Assembly: GCA_027596195.1 (NCBI GenBank)
Contig: JADGJG010000344.1
Span: 1 to 23,322, forward strand
Source: Podochytrium sp. JEL0797
Taxonomy: Eukaryota > Chytridiomycota > Chytridiomycetes > Chytridiales > Chytriomycetaceae
Direction of reading: 5' to 3'
DNA length: 23,322 bases
The translations under genes and the position numbers were made by a program. Shown piece by piece: positions 20,601 to 23,322 of this stretch. Positions within the stretch are counted from its first letter, which is position 1; the number at the start of each line of letters is the position of its first letter. Under the pieces are notes generated by a model. The model did no database searches. It was not told the origin of the DNA and saw nothing but the letters and a program-made list of their open reading frames with translations.

Positions 20601-23322
20601 TTTTTGTCACAGACGACCAAAGACGCTGTGGTCGACTGGTTCCGCCTCACTGGCACGGACCACGCCAAAATCCGCATCACCTTTGCCTGGCACCCCATCG
20701 ACCCAACCTACCTCCAAGTGAGCCCTTCCTCGCCACGTCGCGAACCCAAAGGCGTTATCAAGTTCAAACTCCTGAAAGCCAAACAACTCGTGAACGTTGA
20801 AATCATGGGCCGCAAGTCGGATCCGTACGCCAAAATCCACATTGGCCATGCGCCCCTTGGCGCGTCGCTCGTGAAGGACAATACGTTGGACCCGGTATGG
20901 AATGAAACGTTCTATGGCGTTGTGTATAGCAAGACGCAGCGGATTTTCGTGGAGGTGTGGGATTTCAACAATATCAAGAAGGACAAGAGTTTGGGGAGTG
21001 TGGAGCTCAAGTTTGATGATTTGATGCGGTTTCATGAACCTGTTGAGACGCATTCGCCTGTTTTGCAAAAGCTGATTCAGGATGGGTTGGAGGTGAGTTT
21101 TAATGGGCATGCGTTGACTGTGTAAGTGGTTTTTTTTCTTCTTGTTGGTGGGAGTGGGGGGAGCGGGGGTTGCGATTCTCGTGGTCACATCGCGCTAATT
21201 TTTTGTTTTATCCCGTAGCGTGGCACCCATTTACCTCCAACGAATCGAACTCGAAGACGACAAGGACAAAAAGAAGGACGGCGCGGCGGCGACGGACGCC
21301 GACGACGCCACGGACCCAAACGCCACACCCACCATCTCGACCCCGAAATCCACCAAAAACCCACTCACAGACGCTCCCGCCACCTCGGCCACTGACTTCA
21401 AATCGGCGCTCCTCCAACGCGGATTCCTCTACTTTGAAATGGAATATTATGATGTGCTTGGCCCCAATGAACACGTGCACGCGTTGGAGGAGGAGGAGTA
21501 CGAGTTTATTAGCCGTACGCGTGCGGATGTAGTGAAGGAGGTGTCGCGGTTGAGGAAGCTTGCGGAGGTTGGTGTGTTGACGAAGGAGGAGGCAGAGGCG
21601 AGGGTTGCGGTTGTGGTTGAGAAGGGGTTTGTGGGAGAGTTGGATGCGACGAGGGCCGAGTTGTTGAGGCTGCCAGTGGCGAGGGATGTTGTGGAGAAGC
21701 ATGGTGCGTTTTTGTCTTATTTTTTTGTTTTTTTGGGTTTGTTTTGTGGCTGATATTTTTTTTGGTGTTCTGCGAAACTATAGATTCGGGGATCCTGCGA
21801 TTCCATTTATACAACGCGAAAGGAATCAACAAGCCATGCAACCCGTACATTGACATCCGCCTCAACAACTACTCCTACTACACGACGCGCGTGCAAAAGA
21901 ACGACAAGTCCCCCGTCTGGAACGCCACCGCCGACGTATGTGCACGCAGCATATCCGGCCAAACCCTCACGATTCTCCTCCTCGATTCACGCGACGGCGA
22001 GACCAAGTCCACGGACGACACGTTGTTGGGCATCTGGAATGGCGAGTTGATGGATATTTTGGGACACAAGATGAAGCTCGTCACGCTGCAAGGGATCACG
22101 GACGCGATTAAGCTCAAAATGAATCTTGAGTATTTGCCGATTAATCGGTCGTTGGCGAGCACGATTCATGGTTTGTTGTTTTTTTTTTCGGGATACGGGA
22201 ATGCTCTACATTGACTTCCACAGCGCGAGCAACCTCGAAGCCGTCGACAGCAGCGGCACCTCAGACCCCTACTGTGTAATCGACCTCAACGGCGAACAAA
22301 TCCACAAAACCCTCACGCACAAGAAACAACTGAACCCCATCTTCAACGAATCCGTGAACGTGTTTATCCACTCTCGGCTCCGAAGCACCATCAATTTCAC
22401 ACTCCGCGATTGGAACCCGATTGGGAAACACACTGTCCTGGGCACCTCCGAGCTCGATTTGATGAACATCACGTGTGGCGAGTTGTGTAAAGTTTCGTTG
22501 CCGTTGTCGGGGGCGCGGTGTGGACAGTTGAACATGAGTGTGTTGTTTGACCCGCACGCGGCTTCCAACAAGTCCAACGAGTCAAGTACGATGGATCAAA
22601 GCGATGCGCGGATGGAAAAGGGGGAGGACAATGCGGCGTTGAAGATGACGAAGGGGGTTGGGATGGGCGCGATTGATGTTTTCAAGGGGATTGGGAAGAA
22701 GGTGTTGGGGGATGTGAAGCAGGATCAGAGGAAAGTGATAACTGCTGCGGCGGCAGCGCAGGCGATTGGGGCGAAGGAGAAGGATTTGACGGGGCCTGTG
22801 GAGGTGCCGGAGATTTTGGTGGATATGTTTGGGGCGGGGATATCGGTGGCGATGGCGGCGCCGAGGCCTCCGGCGATTTCTGGTTTGTTTTTTTTCTTTG
22901 TTTAGAGCGTGGCTTAGGTTTGGCAAACGGGTTGTTCTGATTATTTTTTTTCTCTTGCGTTAGGAACGGTGCTTCTCACGATTGAATCGGCCCGAAACTT
23001 GAAAGCAGTAGACGAGAACGGCGAAGCCGACCCGTACGTCAAAGTGAACCAACTCCTCCACGGAAAAGTCAAAACGCTCCACAAGACAAAAGTCCAGAAA
23101 AAGAACCGTAACCCCGTCTGGGGCGAATCCGTGCACTTCAAATCCCCCCCTTCCATCATCACCCTCGTCATCAAGGATTATAACATGTTTGGGGGAAGCA
23201 AGCCGTTGGGCGAGGTGGAACTCGATTTGGACAAGTTGTTTGCAAAGGGGGAGTTGTTTGATGAGTGGGTTCCGGTTGGGTTGGGTGGGGCGGGGGAGAT
23301 TCGTGTGAAGGGACAGTTGCAG
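17607..23322 (+). CDS. Tricalbin / extended-synaptotagmin with SMP and at least six C2 domains (5' part)
   Basis: Tether and lipid-transfer protein of ER-plasma-membrane contact sites (yeast Tcb1-3). Exons: 17607-17763, 17826-18379, 18549-19079, 19154-20542, 20613-21121, 21219-21703, 21784-22170, 22193-22882, 22964 to beyond the edge; at least 1687 aa. A disordered N-terminus with a seven-Gln run is followed by a hydrophobic ER hairpin (about 182-212) and an SMP domain (about 238-450, from LESDSETLEWFNLFLSKFW). C2 domains start near residues 456, 782, 923, 1210, 1339 and 1568. C2-1, 3, 5 and 6 keep an SDPY or ADPY loop; C2-2 and C2-4 lack most calcium ligands. A Pro/Thr/Ser-rich linker (about 690-780) precedes C2-2, and a charged helical stretch precedes C2-4. 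The 22171-22192 junction is abnormal (see findings). The gene runs off the right edge. Confidence 0.93.
17873..17893 (+). repeat. (CAG)7 microsatellite
   Basis: Seven perfect CAG units inside tricalbin exon 2, encoding seven glutamines in the cytosolic N-terminus; likely variable in length between strains. Confidence 0.9.
18385..18411 (+). repeat. Short CACCCCTTT tandem repeat in an intron
   Basis: About three units of (CA)CCCCTTT in the 169-nt second intron of the tricalbin gene, close behind its 5' splice site. The intron is longer than most in this gene. Confidence 0.6.
22171..22192 (+). other. Abnormal 22-nt junction in the tricalbin gene
   Basis: Between C2-4 and C2-5 the frame can only be kept by removing exactly these 22 nt (or by a one-base change in the run of ten T at 22179-22188). 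The segment starts like neighbouring introns (GTTTGTTG) but ends in GGG with no AG and is too short for normal splicing. Confidence 0.75.

Overview
The window is eukaryotic nuclear DNA, almost certainly from a fungus. Nine of its genes are protein-coding. All eight that are complete are split by GT-AG introns, mostly 50-110 nt long, often ending in CTAAC/CTGAC-like branch sites plus a pyrimidine tract and AG. The gene content (fungal F-BAR/DEP/RhoGAP, GT71 mannosyltransferases, Gag1-like clamp protein, tricalbin, secreted class I-type peroxidase) and the intron density suggest a filamentous or early-diverging (for example chytrid-like) fungus. The phylum is inference. Start and stop codons, splice sites and reading frames were worked out by eye from conserved protein motifs and phase consistency; no database search was run.

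Layout: (1) 1-440, 3' end of the ribosomal protein eS1 gene (+), tail-to-tail with (2) 551-3378, a ten-exon F-BAR/DEP/RhoGAP gene (-). (3) 3767-5638, a seven-exon GSK-3 kinase gene (-). (4) 6189-6797, a small Gag1-like clamp (DUF4050) protein gene (+), divergent from GSK-3. (5) 7039-8467, spermidine synthase (+, five exons). (6) 8657-10303 and 10358-11837, tandem paralogous GT71 alpha-mannosyltransferases (+). (7) 12087-12583, mitochondrial ribosomal protein mL49 (-), divergent from (8) 12982-14477, a secreted cytochrome-c-peroxidase-like haem peroxidase with an extra six-cysteine N-terminal module (+). (9) 14478-17606, a 3.1 kb gene-poor stretch with one tRNA-Val(CAC) gene (-) and a cluster of decayed direct repeats. 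(10) 17607 to the right edge, a very long tricalbin/extended-synaptotagmin gene (+) with a membrane hairpin, an SMP lipid-transfer domain and at least six C2 domains.

The genes do not form a pathway. They are ordinary neighbours in a compact genome: signalling/polarity (RhoGAP, GSK-3, Gag1-like), polyamine synthesis, Golgi mannosylation, mitochondrial translation, secreted redox enzyme, ER-plasma-membrane contact sites.

Most interesting points: a saw-tooth C-to-G composition gradient that restarts at each exon (clearest in the tricalbin gene); a tricalbin exon junction where the expected intron is cut to 22 nt with no AG and the frame is broken unless something is removed; the class I-like peroxidase with a signal peptide and Cys-rich module; mosaic identity between the two mannosyltransferase copies that extends into an intron; a 14-nt micro-exon and a missing arginine finger in the RhoGAP; and the decayed repeat cluster near the tRNA. 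I found no CRISPR array, intact transposon, rRNA gene or clear multi-gene novel system.
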